Assembly: GCF_025421715.1 (NCBI RefSeq)
Contig: NZ_JAOEFC010000001.1
Location: forward strand, 248,001 to 312,000
DNA length: 64,000 nucleotides
Direction of reading: 5' to 3'
DNA from: Microbacterium festucae
GTDB taxonomy: Bacteria; Actinomycetota; Actinomycetes; Actinomycetales; Microbacteriaceae
A program made the translations under genes and the position numbers. The notes beneath the pieces are model-generated. The model did no database searches and was not told the DNA's origin. It was given only the letters and a program-made list of their open reading frames with translations. Within the stretch, counting starts at the first letter, position 1; each line of letters begins with the position of its first letter. This document shows positions 53,367 to 62,594 of this stretch, in pieces.

Positions 53367-54361
53367 CACGACGCGACCTGCACGACGACCCGGCCCACCG
53401 TGCCGCCCCCGGCGAGCGCGGTGAGCGCCTGCGGCGCGTCGGCGAACGGCACGATGTGGTCGACGACGGGCCGGATGCCGCCGGCATCCGCCAGTTGCGT
53501 CAGCTCGGCACGCGCCTGGTCGACGATGTCGGGCCGGATGCCGGGGTACATGCCCCAGTGCAGTCCGATCACCGAGTAGTTCTTCACGAGCACGTGGCCC
53601 GCCGGGACGGCGGGGATGGTGCCGCCGGCGAAGCCGACCACCACGAGGCGCCCCTCGAAGGCGATGCACTTGGTCGAGGCCGTGAAGGCGTCGCCGCCGA
53701 CCGGATCGAACACCACATCGGCGCCGTGGCCGGCGGTGGCCGTCTTGACGCCCGCGACGATGTCGTCGGCGCCGCGCACGAGCACGACCTCGGCGCCGGC
53801 GGTGCGTGCCACCTCGGCCTTGGCGGGCGATCCGACGACCCCGATCACGCGCGCCCCGGCGGCGACGGCCAGTTGCACCGCGGCGAGCCCCACCCCGCCG
53901 GCGGCGGCGTGCACGAGCACCCACTCCCCGGCCTGCAGGCGGGCGCGGCGGTGCAGTGCGAACCACGCGGTCTGGTAGGCCACGGTCAGCCCCGCGGCAG
54001 CCGCGTCGTCGAGCCCGGCCGGGGCCGGCCAGAGGTCGGCGGCGGGCAGCACGGCATACTCCGAGAGCACGCCGATCTTCGAGCCCAGCACCCGCTCCCC
54101 CACGCGCAGCCCCGTGACGCCCTCGCCGAGGCCGGCGACGTCGCCGACCAGCTCGATCCCGGGCACGAACGGCAGCTCGGGCTTGACCTGGTACTCCCCG
54201 CGGCACAGCAGCACGTCGGGGAAGTTCGCCGCGACCGCGCGGGTGCGCACCAGCACCTCGCCCGGTCCGGGAACGGGCACGTCGAGCTCGTCCAGCGTGA
54301 GCGCGTCGGCCGGCTCACCCAGGCGGGTCACCCGCCAGGCGCGCATGCGGGGATCAGGCAT
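53366..54361 (-). CDS. NADPH:quinone oxidoreductase-like MDR protein
   Basis: This 331-residue zinc-free MDR protein has VAANFPDVLLCRGEYQ, the NADPH fold VLVHAAAGGVGLAAVQLA and GFAGGTIPAVPAGHVLVKNYSVIG, as in the QOR2/zeta-crystallin and enoyl-reductase-like group. It may reduce an unsaturated carbonyl or acyl intermediate. It overlaps the TetR gene by 8 bases and is followed directly by an SDR. Confidence 0.9.
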   Translation of the reverse strand: MPDPRMRAWRVTRLGEPADALTLDELDVPVPGPGEVLVRTRAVAANFPDVLLCRGEYQVKPELPFVPGIELVGDVAGLGEGVTGLRVGERVLGSKIGVLSEYAVLPAADLWPAPAGLDDAAAAGLTVAYQTAWFALHRRARLQAGEWVLVHAAAGGVGLAAVQLAVAAGARVIGVVGSPAKAEVARTAGAEVVLVRGADDIVAGVKTATAGHGADVVFDPVGGDAFTASTKCIAFEGRLVVVGFAGGTIPAVPAGHVLVKNYSVIGLHWGMYPGIRPDIVDQARAELTQLADAGGIRPVVDHIVPFADAPQALTALAGGGTVGRVVVQVAS

Positions 54362-54947
54362 CCGGTCTCCTCAGACTCGTCAGGAACAGGTCGGTCAGCT
54401 GCGAGGCGACGAGCGTCTTGCTCTCGGGCCCCTCGGCCGAGTACCAGTGCGACAGGTAGTGCACGTCGCTGAAGAAGTGGGCCACGAGCATCGCCAGCGG
54501 GATGTCGGTGCGGTAGTCGCCCTCGCGCTGCCCGCGGGCGATGAGCGCGGCGAACTCGTCGTGGTAGGCGCGGCGCCGGCGGATGACCTCCTGCCGGCGG
54601 GGCTCGGTGAGCATGTGCATGCTGCGGAAGAACACCGCGCCCTGCTTGATGTAGTCGATCGAGGTCTCGAGCACGTCGACGCAGACCGCGCGCAGCACCT
54701 CGTCGACGCCGGCATCCGGGGCGGCGGCGGCGATGATCTCGTCGAGGCGCCCCTTCTGCAGGGTCAGCAGGGAGTCGTAGATGCCGAAGAGCAGGTCGTC
54801 CTTCGACTCGAAGTAGTGGTACATCGCGCCCTTGGTGACCCCGGCGGCGGCGACCACCTGCTGCACGCTCGTGTTGGCATAGCCCTGGGTGGCGAACAGC
54901 TCGACGGCGGCGTTCATGACGTCGTCCGCGACGTGGGAATCCTTCAT
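54354..54947 (-). CDS. TetR family regulator, candidate regulon repressor
   Basis: This 197-residue regulator has the HTH NAAVELFATQGYANTSVQQVVAAAGVTKGAMYHYFESKDDLLF and a TetR_C_17/KstR2-like ligand domain (SIDYIKQGAVFFRSMHMLTEP). ATG 54947 was chosen as the first Met of the conserved N-terminus. It lies inside the operon that starts at operator site 4, so it would be autoregulated. That makes it the best candidate to bind the four CATACCG sites and respond to an acyl-CoA. The assignment is inference. Confidence 0.88.
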   Translation of the reverse strand: MKDSHVADDVMNAAVELFATQGYANTSVQQVVAAAGVTKGAMYHYFESKDDLLFGIYDSLLTLQKGRLDEIIAAAAPDAGVDEVLRAVCVDVLETSIDYIKQGAVFFRSMHMLTEPRRQEVIRRRRAYHDEFAALIARGQREGDYRTDIPLAMLVAHFFSDVHYLSHWYSAEGPESKTLVASQLTDLFLTSLRRPDA

Positions 54948-54981
54948 GCCTTCATCTTCCACCGATCGCGGCGGCGGGCCC

Positions 54982-55737
54982 TCACGCCAGTCCGCCGATG
55001 CCGGCACCGCCGTCGATCGTGATGGTCTGCCCGGTGATCCACGCGGCATCCTCCGACAGCAGGAAGGCCACCGGACCGGCGACGTCGGCGGGCACGCCCA
55101 GCCGCGCGAGCGGGTAGGCGGCCGAGACCTCGCTCTCGCGGCCCTCGAACAGCGCGCGGGCGAAGTCGGTCTTGATGACGGCGGGAGCCACCGCGTTGAC
55201 CCGGATGCCGGGGGCGAGCTCGTCGGCCAGCTGCAGGGTCAGATTGATGACGGCGGCCTTCGAGACGCCGTAGAGCGCGATGCCGGGGCTCGCGCCCTGC
55301 CCGGCCACCGAGGCGACGTTGACGATCGAGCGGGCGAGCCCGGCAGTCAGGGCGGCGCGGGTCCACTCGAGCGTCGCGAGCACGTTGACCTCGAGGATCT
55401 TGCGCGCCGCGGCGACGTCGAGCGCGGCGAGGGTGCCGTAGACGGGGTTGATCCCGGTGTTGTTGACGAGGTGGTCGAGGCGCCCGTGTGCGCGGGCGAT
55501 GTGCGCGAAGACCTCGGCGCGGTGGTCGGCGTCGTCGGCGCGACCGGCCACCGCGGATGCCGCGGGGCCCAGTTGCTCGACGGCCTCGGTGAGCGCCTCG
55601 GCGGTGCGGGCGGTGAGCACGACCTCGCCGCCTTCGGCGACGATCCGCTCGGCGATCGCGAAGCCGATGCCCCGGCTCGCGCCGGTGACCAGCGACACCG
55701 TCCCCGCGAACCTGCGCAGCCCTGCGTCGTTCCCCAT
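54982..55737 (-). CDS. SDR family oxidoreductase
   Basis: This 251-residue classical SDR has TGASRGIG, NNTGINPVYG and NVASVAGQGASPGIALYGVSKAA with the Ser-Tyr-Lys triad, and a C-terminal ITGQTITIDGG. AGGAGG precedes ATG 55737. It is the first gene of the SDR-TetR-QOR-SDR operon and lies 16 bases from operator site 4. It could be the 3-hydroxyacyl-CoA oxidising step, comparable to LvaD. Confidence 0.88.
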   Translation of the reverse strand: MGNDAGLRRFAGTVSLVTGASRGIGFAIAERIVAEGGEVVLTARTAEALTEAVEQLGPAASAVAGRADDADHRAEVFAHIARAHGRLDHLVNNTGINPVYGTLAALDVAAARKILEVNVLATLEWTRAALTAGLARSIVNVASVAGQGASPGIALYGVSKAAVINLTLQLADELAPGIRVNAVAPAVIKTDFARALFEGRESEVSAAYPLARLGVPADVAGPVAFLLSEDAAWITGQTITIDGGAGIGGLA

Positions 55738-55752
55738 GCAGCCTCCTCGCAA

Positions 55753-55772
55753 CATACCGAACAGTCGGTTTG
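55753..55772. promoter_or_regulatory. TetR-type operator CATACCG-N6-CGGTTTG, site 4
   Basis: The arms match the consensus with one mismatch around AACAGT. It lies between the divergent SDR (minus) and acyl-CoA dehydrogenase (plus) genes and could control both. Confidence 0.65.
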
Positions 55773-55891
55773 CATACCCTAGCACGCCGAGATCGCGTGG
55801 CGTCGCACGGGCGGTCGCAGTGCGGGGTGAGACGGAGTTTCGCGCATCGCGGCATCGGGTCTCATAATGGGAGGGAGACGCGAGGAGCACC

Positions 55892-57124
55892 ATGTCCGAC
55901 CCCACTCCCTTCCCCGGCGGCACCGCACCCGACTACGAGGTCACCGGGCGGCTCGGCACCGACTACTACGCCGTGTTCGCCGACCTGGATGCCGACGACC
56001 GCGCCGTCTGGCAGCGCGCACAGGCCTTCGTCGACGAGGTCGCCGCGCCCATGCGCGCGGCGTGGGACGCCGGCAGCTATCCGCTCGAGGTGGTGCACCG
56101 TTTCGGCGAGCTCGACCTGTTCACCGACGGCATCGACCACCCCGCCCTCACCCGCATCTCGCCGCTGGCGGCGGGCCTGGTCAACATGGAGATCTCCCGC
56201 GGCGACGGGTCGCTGGGCACCGTGCTGGCGGTGCAGGGCGGCCTGGCGCTGCGCACCCTCGCGCTGTTCGGCAGCCCCGCCCAGCAGGAGCACCACCTCG
56301 TTCCCATCGCCCGCGGCGCAGAGCTGGCCGCGTTCGCCCTCACCGAGCCCGACCACGGCTCCGACTCGGTCTCGCTCGAGACCGTCGCCCGCCGCACGGC
56401 CGACGGCTGGGTGCTGCGCGGGGCGAAGAAGTGGATCGGCAACGGCGCCTCGGGCGGTATCACGTTCGTCTGGGCGCGCGTGGTCGACGAGGGCGCCGAC
56501 GACCACGGCGCAGTGCGCTGCTTCCTCGTCCCCCAGCAGACCCCCGGCTACACCGGCACCGTCATCACCGGCAAGGCCTCACTGCGCGGCATCCACCAGG
56601 CCCACATCACCCTCGACGACGTGCGCCTGCCCGCGGATGCCGTGCTCCCCGGCGCCCGGTCGTTCGCAGACGCGTCGACCGTGCTCTACTCGACCCGGTC
56701 GGGCGTGGCCTGGTCGGCGCTCGGGCACGCGACGGCCTGCTACGAGGCCGCGCTGCAGTACGCGCAGCAGCGCGTGCAGTTCGGCAAGCCGCTGGCGAAG
56801 TTCCAGATGGTGCAGGAGCGGCTCACCGGGATGCTCGAGGAGCTGACCGCGATGCAGCTGTACTGCCGGTGGATGGCCGACCTCGAGGCGCGCGGGCAGC
56901 TGCGCCCGGTGCAGGCGTCGCTGGCGAAATATCACAACACCCGCGCCGCACGCCGCATCGCGCAGGTGGCCCGCGACCTGCTCGGCGGCAACGGCATCCT
57001 GCTGGAGTACGGCGTGATGCAGCACCTGGCCGACATCGAGGCGATCCACACCTACGAGGGCACGGAGAGCGTGCAGGCCCTGCTCATCGGGCGCGACATC
57101 ACCGGGATGAGCGCGTTCGCCTGA
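55892..57124 (+). CDS. Acyl-CoA dehydrogenase (glutaryl-CoA dehydrogenase-like)
   Basis: This 410-residue FAD enzyme has AFALTEPDHGSD, GAKKWIGNGASGG, QRVQFGKPLAKFQMVQ and the catalytic Glu in IHTYEGTESVQ. It is a paralogue of the enzyme at 40929-42212. GCGAGGAG precedes the ATG and CATAAT (55864-55869) is a plausible -10. Operator site 4 is about 120 bases upstream. Confidence 0.92.
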   Translation: MSDPTPFPGGTAPDYEVTGRLGTDYYAVFADLDADDRAVWQRAQAFVDEVAAPMRAAWDAGSYPLEVVHRFGELDLFTDGIDHPALTRISPLAAGLVNMEISRGDGSLGTVLAVQGGLALRTLALFGSPAQQEHHLVPIARGAELAAFALTEPDHGSDSVSLETVARRTADGWVLRGAKKWIGNGASGGITFVWARVVDEGADDHGAVRCFLVPQQTPGYTGTVITGKASLRGIHQAHITLDDVRLPADAVLPGARSFADASTVLYSTRSGVAWSALGHATACYEAALQYAQQRVQFGKPLAKFQMVQERLTGMLEELTAMQLYCRWMADLEARGQLRPVQASLAKYHNTRAARRIAQVARDLLGGNGILLEYGVMQHLADIEAIHTYEGTESVQALLIGRDITGMSAFA

Positions 57125-57216
57125 CCCGCCCCGCACGCCCCACCCCGCGCCTGCTCGCGGCGAGCCCCGCGTCTGGGCGCCGTGTCAAGGCCCCCGGATC
57201 CCGGCGGCGCGCCGGT

Positions 57217-57222
57217 TAGGCT
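57217..57222 (+). promoter_or_regulatory. -10 hexamer TAGGCT, leaderless permease
   Basis: TAGGCT is 6 bases before the ATG at 57229. Confidence 0.6.
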
Positions 57223-57228
57223 CGCCGG

Positions 57229-58386
57229 ATGGGACTGTTCCGCCGCACGCCGACCGCCGTCCGCCTCGAGCCGGGCGCCCCCGTGTCGGTGGCCATCGGC
57301 ACCGGCCGCGCCCCCTGGAGCCTGTGGTCCGACGGCCTCGGCCGTGCCGCGATCCGGTCGCTGCAGGTCATCCTCGTCGTCGCGATCACCGCCGCGGCGG
57401 TGTGGAGCATCCAGCAGCTCACCATCGTCACGATCCCCCTCGTGCTCGCGCTGATCTTCGCCGCCGCCTTCGCGCCGGTCATGACGTGGCTGCGCGCCCG
57501 CGGCGTGCCGTCGCTCGCGGCCACGGTGCTGGCGCTGCTGGTGATCGCGCTGCTGCTGACCGGCGTGGGCTGGCTCATCGTCTCGGCGGTGCGCAACCAG
57601 TGGCCCGAGCTCGTCGATCAGGCCGTCGACGGCTTCCAGCAGCTCATGGCGTGGGTGCAGACCCTGCCCTTCGCTCCCACCTCGGAGCAGATCGACGAGT
57701 GGACCGACACCGCGCTCGACTTCGTCACGAGCGCCCAGTTCGGGTCGGGGGCCGTGGCGGGCGTGGGCGCCGTCGCCAACTTCGTCACGGGCCTCGTGCT
57801 GATGGTGACGATCCTCTTCTTCTTCCTCAAGGACGGCCCGCAGATGTGGGCGTTCGTGCTGCGCCCGTTCGAGGGTGCGCACTACGAGCGCGGCCGCCGC
57901 ATCGGCGACAAGACCATCTCGGTGCTCGGCTCGTACGTGCGCGGCACGGCGACGGTGGCGCTGGTGGATGCCGTCGGCATCCTCATCGGTCTGCTCATCC
58001 TGCAGGTGCCGCTGGCCGTGCCGCTGGCCGCGCTGGTGTTCCTGCTGGCGTTCATCCCGATCGTCGGCGCGACGCTGGCCGGCATCCTCGCCGCGCTCGT
58101 CGCACTCGTGGCCAACGGCTGGGTCAACGCCCTGTTCGTCGTCGGTGTCGTAGTGGCCGTCAACCAGCTGGAGGGCAACTTCCTGCAGCCGTTCCTCATG
58201 GGCCGGTCGATGAAGCTGCACGCCTTCGTCATCCTCATCGCCCTGACCGTGGGCGCCGTACTCGGCGGCATCGTCGGCGCCGTGCTGGCCGTGCCGATCG
58301 CTGCGGTCGCGTGGGGCATCGTGCAGGTGTGGGAGGGTCCGCATACCCCGGCGCGCTGGGCGGTCGCCAAGCACCGCGAACCCTGA
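57229..58386 (+). CDS. AI-2E family transporter
   Basis: This 385-residue protein has paired hydrophobic segments (about 45-85, 100-125, 185-205, 235-300, 305-350), the mid-protein ILFFFLKDGPQMW motif and late ALVALVANGWVNALFVV and NFLQPFLMGRSMKLH segments of the AI-2E (UPF0118) family. The family includes autoinducer-2 exporters and Na+/H+ antiporters; the substrate here is not known. Confidence 0.9.
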   Translation: MGLFRRTPTAVRLEPGAPVSVAIGTGRAPWSLWSDGLGRAAIRSLQVILVVAITAAAVWSIQQLTIVTIPLVLALIFAAAFAPVMTWLRARGVPSLAATVLALLVIALLLTGVGWLIVSAVRNQWPELVDQAVDGFQQLMAWVQTLPFAPTSEQIDEWTDTALDFVTSAQFGSGAVAGVGAVANFVTGLVLMVTILFFFLKDGPQMWAFVLRPFEGAHYERGRRIGDKTISVLGSYVRGTATVALVDAVGILIGLLILQVPLAVPLAALVFLLAFIPIVGATLAGILAALVALVANGWVNALFVVGVVVAVNQLEGNFLQPFLMGRSMKLHAFVILIALTVGAVLGGIVGAVLAVPIAAVAWGIVQVWEGPHTPARWAVAKHREP

Positions 58387-58455
58387 CCGCGCCCTGAGGC
58401 CCGAGGGTCCCGGGGCCGCGGCTGCACACCCGGTGCGCGGGCACGCCCCGCGCGG

Positions 58456-58461
58456 CAGGAT
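58456..58461 (+). promoter_or_regulatory. -10 hexamer CAGGAT, leaderless ligase
   Basis: CAGGAT is 6 bases before the ATG at 58468, the spacing used throughout the window. Confidence 0.45.
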
Positions 58462-58467
58462 GGGCGC

Positions 58468-59499
58468 ATGCCCTATGAGATCCCGGCGCCGATGCTCGCC
58501 AAGGCCGTCACCGCCGTGCCCGACCCCGCCGCCACGGCGGGCGGCCTGTCGTTCGAGCCGAAGTGGGACGGGTTCCGTGCGCTGGTGTCGTGGGACGGCG
58601 AGAACGTCGAGATCGGCTCGCGCGGCGCCAAGCCCCTCACCCGCTACTTCCCCGAACTCGTCGACGCGTTCGCCCGTCTGCTGCCCGAGCCGTGCCTGCT
58701 CGACGGCGAGATCGTGGTCGAGCACGGCGGCCGCCTGCAGTGGGAGCTGCTCTCGCAGCGCATCCATCCGGCGGCCTCTCGCGTGGCGCTGCTCAGCGAG
58801 CAGTTCCCGGCGATGTTCATCGCGTTCGACCTGCTCGCCGGCGGCGAGCGCGACCTGCAGGCCGAGCCGTTCCAGACCCGTCGCGCCGAGCTCGAGCAGC
58901 TGCTGGCGGACGTGCCGGCGCCGCTGCACCTGACCCGCACCACCCGCGAGCGCGCCGTCGCCGAGCGCTGGCTGGCCGAGTTCGAGGGCGCCGGTCTCGA
59001 CGGCGTCGTCGCCAAGCCGCTGGCCGCGGCCTACGCCCCCGGCAAGCGCACCATGCTCAAGATCAAGCATGTGCGCACGGCCGACGTCGTCGCGGTGGGC
59101 TACCGCGTGCACAAGAGCGGCCGGGGCGTGGGGTCGCTGCTGGTGGGGCTCTACGACGACGAGGGCGTGCTGCGCAGCGTCGGCGGCGTCGCCGCATGGT
59201 CTGACAAGCGCCGCCTCGAACTGGTCGACGAGCTCGCTCCGCTCGTCGAGACGGATGCCGACGGGCACGCGGTCACCGGCGAGTCCGAGCGCTCGCGGTT
59301 CACGGCATCCAAAGACGTCTCGTTCGTGCGGCTGCGCCCCGAGCGGGTGCTGGAGGTGCGGTACGACCAGCTGGAGGGCAGCCGGTTCCGGCACACCGTG
59401 CAGTTCGAGCGGTGGCGGCCCGACCGCGACCCGGCCTCGTGCACATATGCGCAGCTCGACACCGTCGCGGCGTACGACCTCGGCGACGTGCTGGAGTGA
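58468..59499 (+). CDS. ATP-dependent DNA ligase, LigC/LigD-ligase type
   Basis: This 343-residue enzyme has the adenylated lysine in EPKWDGFRA (Lys32), motif III FIAFDLLA, motif IV EGAGLDGVVAKP and motif V KIKHVR, then an OB-fold C-terminus. It lacks the DNA-binding N-domain of larger ligases, as in mycobacterial LigC and the LigD ligase domain. Together with the polymerase gene at 61365-62408 it provides separate versions of two LigD functions. No ku gene is seen. Confidence 0.9.
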   Translation: MPYEIPAPMLAKAVTAVPDPAATAGGLSFEPKWDGFRALVSWDGENVEIGSRGAKPLTRYFPELVDAFARLLPEPCLLDGEIVVEHGGRLQWELLSQRIHPAASRVALLSEQFPAMFIAFDLLAGGERDLQAEPFQTRRAELEQLLADVPAPLHLTRTTRERAVAERWLAEFEGAGLDGVVAKPLAAAYAPGKRTMLKIKHVRTADVVAVGYRVHKSGRGVGSLLVGLYDDEGVLRSVGGVAAWSDKRRLELVDELAPLVETDADGHAVTGESERSRFTASKDVSFVRLRPERVLEVRYDQLEGSRFRHTVQFERWRPDRDPASCTYAQLDTVAAYDLGDVLE

Positions 59500-59528
59500 G
59501 CTGACGGCAGCGCCGCGGGCGCACAGAC

Positions 59529-59576
59529 CGGGCCCGCATCGGCGCCGGATGCCGGCGGCTCGGACATGCGGGCCCG
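59529..59576. terminator. Hairpin between convergent ligase and transporter genes
   Basis: CGGGCCCGCAT (59529-59539) and ATGCGGGCCCG (59566-59576) are perfect complements; the 26-base loop contains a nested GCCGG...CCGGC. I see no gene in the 224 bp between 59499 and 59724. Confidence 0.55.
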
Positions 59577-59723
59577 AGATCTGTGGAGCCGCCTTGGGGG
59601 ACGCGGCTCTTGAGAACGAAGATAGCGTCGGCCCATCGCGCCGCCGACGGCCCTGCGCCGTGAATAACCCGCCGGTCGCAACGGGCGTGCCGCGGGCCCG
59701 GATCGCCCGCGTGCGCGGGCCGC

Positions 59724-61304
59724 TCAGAGCAGCACGAGCAGCTGAGCGAGCAGGATCTTCACGACGATCGCGGCGGGGTAGAGCAGGCTGTAGCCCAGCG
59801 CGACGCGCGGATCGTGCCCGGTGCGCGCGTTGGCGAAGGCGAGGATCGCCGAGTTGGTCTGGGTGCCGGCCAGCACACCGCTCAGCCGGGTGCCGCCCAG
59901 GTGGAAGAGGTGGCGCAGCACGAGGTAGCCGCCGAGCATCACGACGGTGGTGACGACGGCGCCGACCACGACGTAGCCGAGCACGACACCGGATGCCAGT
60001 GCCGCCACGATCAGTTCGCCCGCGGTGGTGCCCGCCGCGGCCAGGAACAGCAGCAGTCCGAGCTCCCCCAGCACGACCCCCGCGGTGTTGGGGAGGGAGG
60101 TAAGCATCGGGCCGATGCGGCCCAGCCGGCCGAAGACGAGCCCGATGAACAGGGCGCCGGCGGCGTACCCCAGCGAGAAGTGCCCGCCGCCGGGCAGCGG
60201 GATCTCGATGGAGCCCAGCAGCAGGCCGATGGTGAGGCCGATCCCGATGGCGAGCGGATTGATGTCGGCCATGCCGCGCTCGGAGTCGCCCAGGTAGGCC
60301 GACACCTTGCGCAGCTGGTCGCCGGGACCGACCACGCGCAGCCGGTCGCCCTGGTGCAGCACGAAGTCGCCGGTGCCGACGAACTCGACGTCGCCGCGGC
60401 GCACCCGCACGATCGTGGCGCCGTAGGTCTCTGGCAGGCGCAGGCTCGCCACCGTACGCCCGGCGAGGGCGGGTTTGGAGAGGATGATGCGCCGGTAGTC
60501 GAGCTGGCTGCGGTCGCGGGTGATGTCGATCGTCGAGGTGTGACCGAGCTCGGCGGTCACCTGGGCGACGGCATCCTGCGGTCCCACGACCGTCACCACG
60601 GCGCCCGGCGGCAGCTCGGTGTCGTCGGCGACGGTGCGGATCTCGGTGCCGCCGCGCAGGCGCACGCGCGAGAAGGTGACGAGCCCGCCGAAGCGCCGGG
60701 CCAGGTCGCCGGCGGTGTGGGTCTCTTGCGCGTCGATGCGCACGGTCTTGCCGACGATGGGCGCGGGGGCGTCGGTGTCGCCGGCGCGGTGGCGCAGCGC
60801 CATCCCGACCACCAGCAGCGCCCCGACCACCCCGAACACGTAGGTGCTGGCATAGCCGACCGTCGCGTCGGCGCCGCCGCTGATGCCGGCCAGCGACGCC
60901 GTGCTCGTGACCGCACCGGCGAACGTGCCGGCGATGCCGGCGGCATCCAGCCCCCACAGCCGTCCGAGCAGCAGGGCGGTGCCGGCGCCGGCCACGAGGA
61001 TGCCGGCCACCGCCAGCAGCATGCCCCACGACGAGCGCAGCGCGTTGACGAACCCCGGCCCCGCCGCCACCCCGACGCAGAACGTGAAGATCACGACGCC
61101 GACGTCGCCGACCACCGCCGGCAGGGCGAGGTCGACGCCGGCCACCGATGCCGCCGCCGACAGGCCCATGCCGGCGAACAGCACCGCGACCGCACCGAGC
61201 GAGACCCCGGCGATGCGGATGCGGCCGACCGCCGAGCCGACCCCCAGCAGCAGGAACAGCACGATGATCGGCCGGTCCGCGAGGAACTGGAACACATCGT
61301 GCAT
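59724..61304 (-). CDS. YidE/YbjL (AAE)-type transporter with RCK_C domains
   Basis: This 526-residue protein has five or six N-terminal membrane segments (~1-165), two central TrkA_C-like soluble domains (~185-335) and a second bundle (~345-526). It repeats the TSTASLAGIS / TQTNSAILAFAN motif of the aspartate:alanine exchanger family. Some members exchange dicarboxylates or amino acids. CATACT is 6 bases before ATG 61304. Confidence 0.85.
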   Translation of the reverse strand: MHDVFQFLADRPIIVLFLLLGVGSAVGRIRIAGVSLGAVAVLFAGMGLSAAASVAGVDLALPAVVGDVGVVIFTFCVGVAAGPGFVNALRSSWGMLLAVAGILVAGAGTALLLGRLWGLDAAGIAGTFAGAVTSTASLAGISGGADATVGYASTYVFGVVGALLVVGMALRHRAGDTDAPAPIVGKTVRIDAQETHTAGDLARRFGGLVTFSRVRLRGGTEIRTVADDTELPPGAVVTVVGPQDAVAQVTAELGHTSTIDITRDRSQLDYRRIILSKPALAGRTVASLRLPETYGATIVRVRRGDVEFVGTGDFVLHQGDRLRVVGPGDQLRKVSAYLGDSERGMADINPLAIGIGLTIGLLLGSIEIPLPGGGHFSLGYAAGALFIGLVFGRLGRIGPMLTSLPNTAGVVLGELGLLLFLAAAGTTAGELIVAALASGVVLGYVVVGAVVTTVVMLGGYLVLRHLFHLGGTRLSGVLAGTQTNSAILAFANARTGHDPRVALGYSLLYPAAIVVKILLAQLLVLL

Positions 61305-61310
61305 GGTCCG

Positions 61311-61316
61311 AGTATG
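61311..61316 (-). promoter_or_regulatory. -10 hexamer CATACT, leaderless transporter
   Basis: On the minus strand CATACT is 6 bases before the ATG at 61304. Confidence 0.5.
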
Positions 61317-61364
61317 ACCCCGCCCGAGACCGCCCGCGACGCGCGCGGCCGGGAGAACGCGGCC

Positions 61365-62408
61365 TCAGCCGGCGTCTCCGGCCGCGGGCTCGGCGTCGGC
61401 GGGGCGCTTGGCACGGCTGGGCTGCACGCGGGGCGGCTCGCCGGGCATCTTCGGGAACTCGGGCGGGAAGGGCAGTTCCCCGAGCCCCCCGTCGAGGTCG
61501 CGCTGCCACCACTCCAGCAGGGTGTCGATGCGTCCGGGCGCGGCCTGCAGGTCGGCCCACGGGTCGCCGATGTCGGCGAGGCGCTGGGGCACGGTGCGCA
61601 CCGTGAACGCGGTGGGGTCCACCCCCGCCTCCAGTTCCTCCCACGTGATGGGGGTCGCCACCGTGGCGGCCGCCAGCGCCCGGGGGCTGTAGGCGCCGGC
61701 CATCGTGCGGTCGCGGTTGGCCTGGTTGAAGTCGACGAAGATGCGCGCGCCGCGCTCCTCCTTCCACCAGTTGGTGGTCACCTGCTCCGGCATCCGGCGC
61801 TCGAGCTCGCGCCCCGCGGCGATCACCGCGTGACGCACGTCGAGGAACTCGTGAGTGGGCTCGATGGGGCAGAACACGTGGATGCCGCGGTTGCCGCTCG
61901 TCTTCAGCCACGGCTCCAGCCCCGCCTCGCGCAGCACCTCGCGCAGCGCGGGGGCCACGGCCGCGGCATCCGAGAAGTCGGTTCCCGGCTGCGGATCGAG
62001 GTCGATGCGCAGCTCGACGGGGTTGTCGGTGTCGGCGGCCAGCGACGCCCACGGGTGGAACACGACGGTGTTCATCTGGATCGCCCACACCGTGGCGGCG
62101 GCCTCGTCGAGCACGACCTGCGGATGCTTACGCCCGCTGTTGTAGGTGCACATCACCTCGTGCACGTAGTCGGGCGCGCCCTTGGGCGGGTTCTTCGAGA
62201 AGAAGCTGTCGCCGTCGACCCCGCCCGAGAAGCGCTCGAGCGACACCGGACGATGCCCGTTGGCGCGCAGGAACGGCTCGGACACCGCGATCGCGTACTC
62301 GGCCAGCTCGTGCTTGGTGATGCCGACCTCGGGCCAGATCACCCGGTTCGGACTCGACAGCGACACATCGTGGTCGCCGACCGTGAGGGTGATGCGCTCC
62401 GAGGCCAT
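61365..62408 (-). CDS. LigD-type NHEJ polymerase/primase domain protein
   Basis: This 347-residue protein matches the polymerase domain of LigD. It has SFFSKNPPKGAPDYV, the HPW motif (118-120) and the catalytic aspartates Asp136 and Asp138 (RIDLDPQ) and Asp226 (IFVDFNQ), nearly the numbering of the mycobacterial PolDom (137, 139, 227). It should insert nucleotides, preferably ribonucleotides, at broken DNA ends. It stands alone instead of being fused to nuclease and ligase domains; the ligase is encoded 1.9 kb away. Confidence 0.92.
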   Translation of the reverse strand: MASERITLTVGDHDVSLSSPNRVIWPEVGITKHELAEYAIAVSEPFLRANGHRPVSLERFSGGVDGDSFFSKNPPKGAPDYVHEVMCTYNSGRKHPQVVLDEAAATVWAIQMNTVVFHPWASLAADTDNPVELRIDLDPQPGTDFSDAAAVAPALREVLREAGLEPWLKTSGNRGIHVFCPIEPTHEFLDVRHAVIAAGRELERRMPEQVTTNWWKEERGARIFVDFNQANRDRTMAGAYSPRALAAATVATPITWEELEAGVDPTAFTVRTVPQRLADIGDPWADLQAAPGRIDTLLEWWQRDLDGGLGELPFPPEFPKMPGEPPRVQPSRAKRPADAEPAAGDAG

Positions 62409-62414
62409 GCCTCG

Positions 62415-62420
62415 ACCCTA
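62415..62420 (-). promoter_or_regulatory. -10 hexamer TAGGGT, leaderless polymerase gene
   Basis: On the minus strand TAGGGT is 6 bases before the ATG at 62408. Confidence 0.6.
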
Positions 62421-62490
62421 GGACGTGAGGTCGCCGGGGCGACAGGGGTGGGGCGGCAGGGTGGGCGCCGTGCGCGCGCCGAGCGCGCGC

Positions 62491-62561
62491 ATTTCGGAGA
62501 CCGGCACCGACGTCGGATGCCGAAACGCTTCCGCATCCGATCTCGGAGGCATCCTCCGAAT
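62491..62561. repeat. Dispersed imperfect palindrome, copy 5
   Basis: Outer arms ATTTCGGAG and CTCCGAAT enclose an inner stem CGGATGC / GCATCCG. The words match the copies at 2042-2231, 60 kb away. The surrounding gap (62409-62594) has no gene. Confidence 0.55.
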
Positions 62562-62594
62562 CCGGTGCGGTCACGGCCGCACCGCGCGCCCGAC

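Noticed and set aside
59500..59723. A tRNA or small RNA gene in the convergent gap
   Set aside because: No cloverleaf or anticodon arm could be drawn; only a terminator-like hairpin is visible.
57052..62088. A 1678-codon minus-strand open frame across the ACAD, permease, ligase and transporter genes
   Set aside because: It is antisense to four well-supported genes, has a composition rich in Arg/His/Gly/Pro and no recognisable domain. High-GC DNA creates such long open frames by chance.
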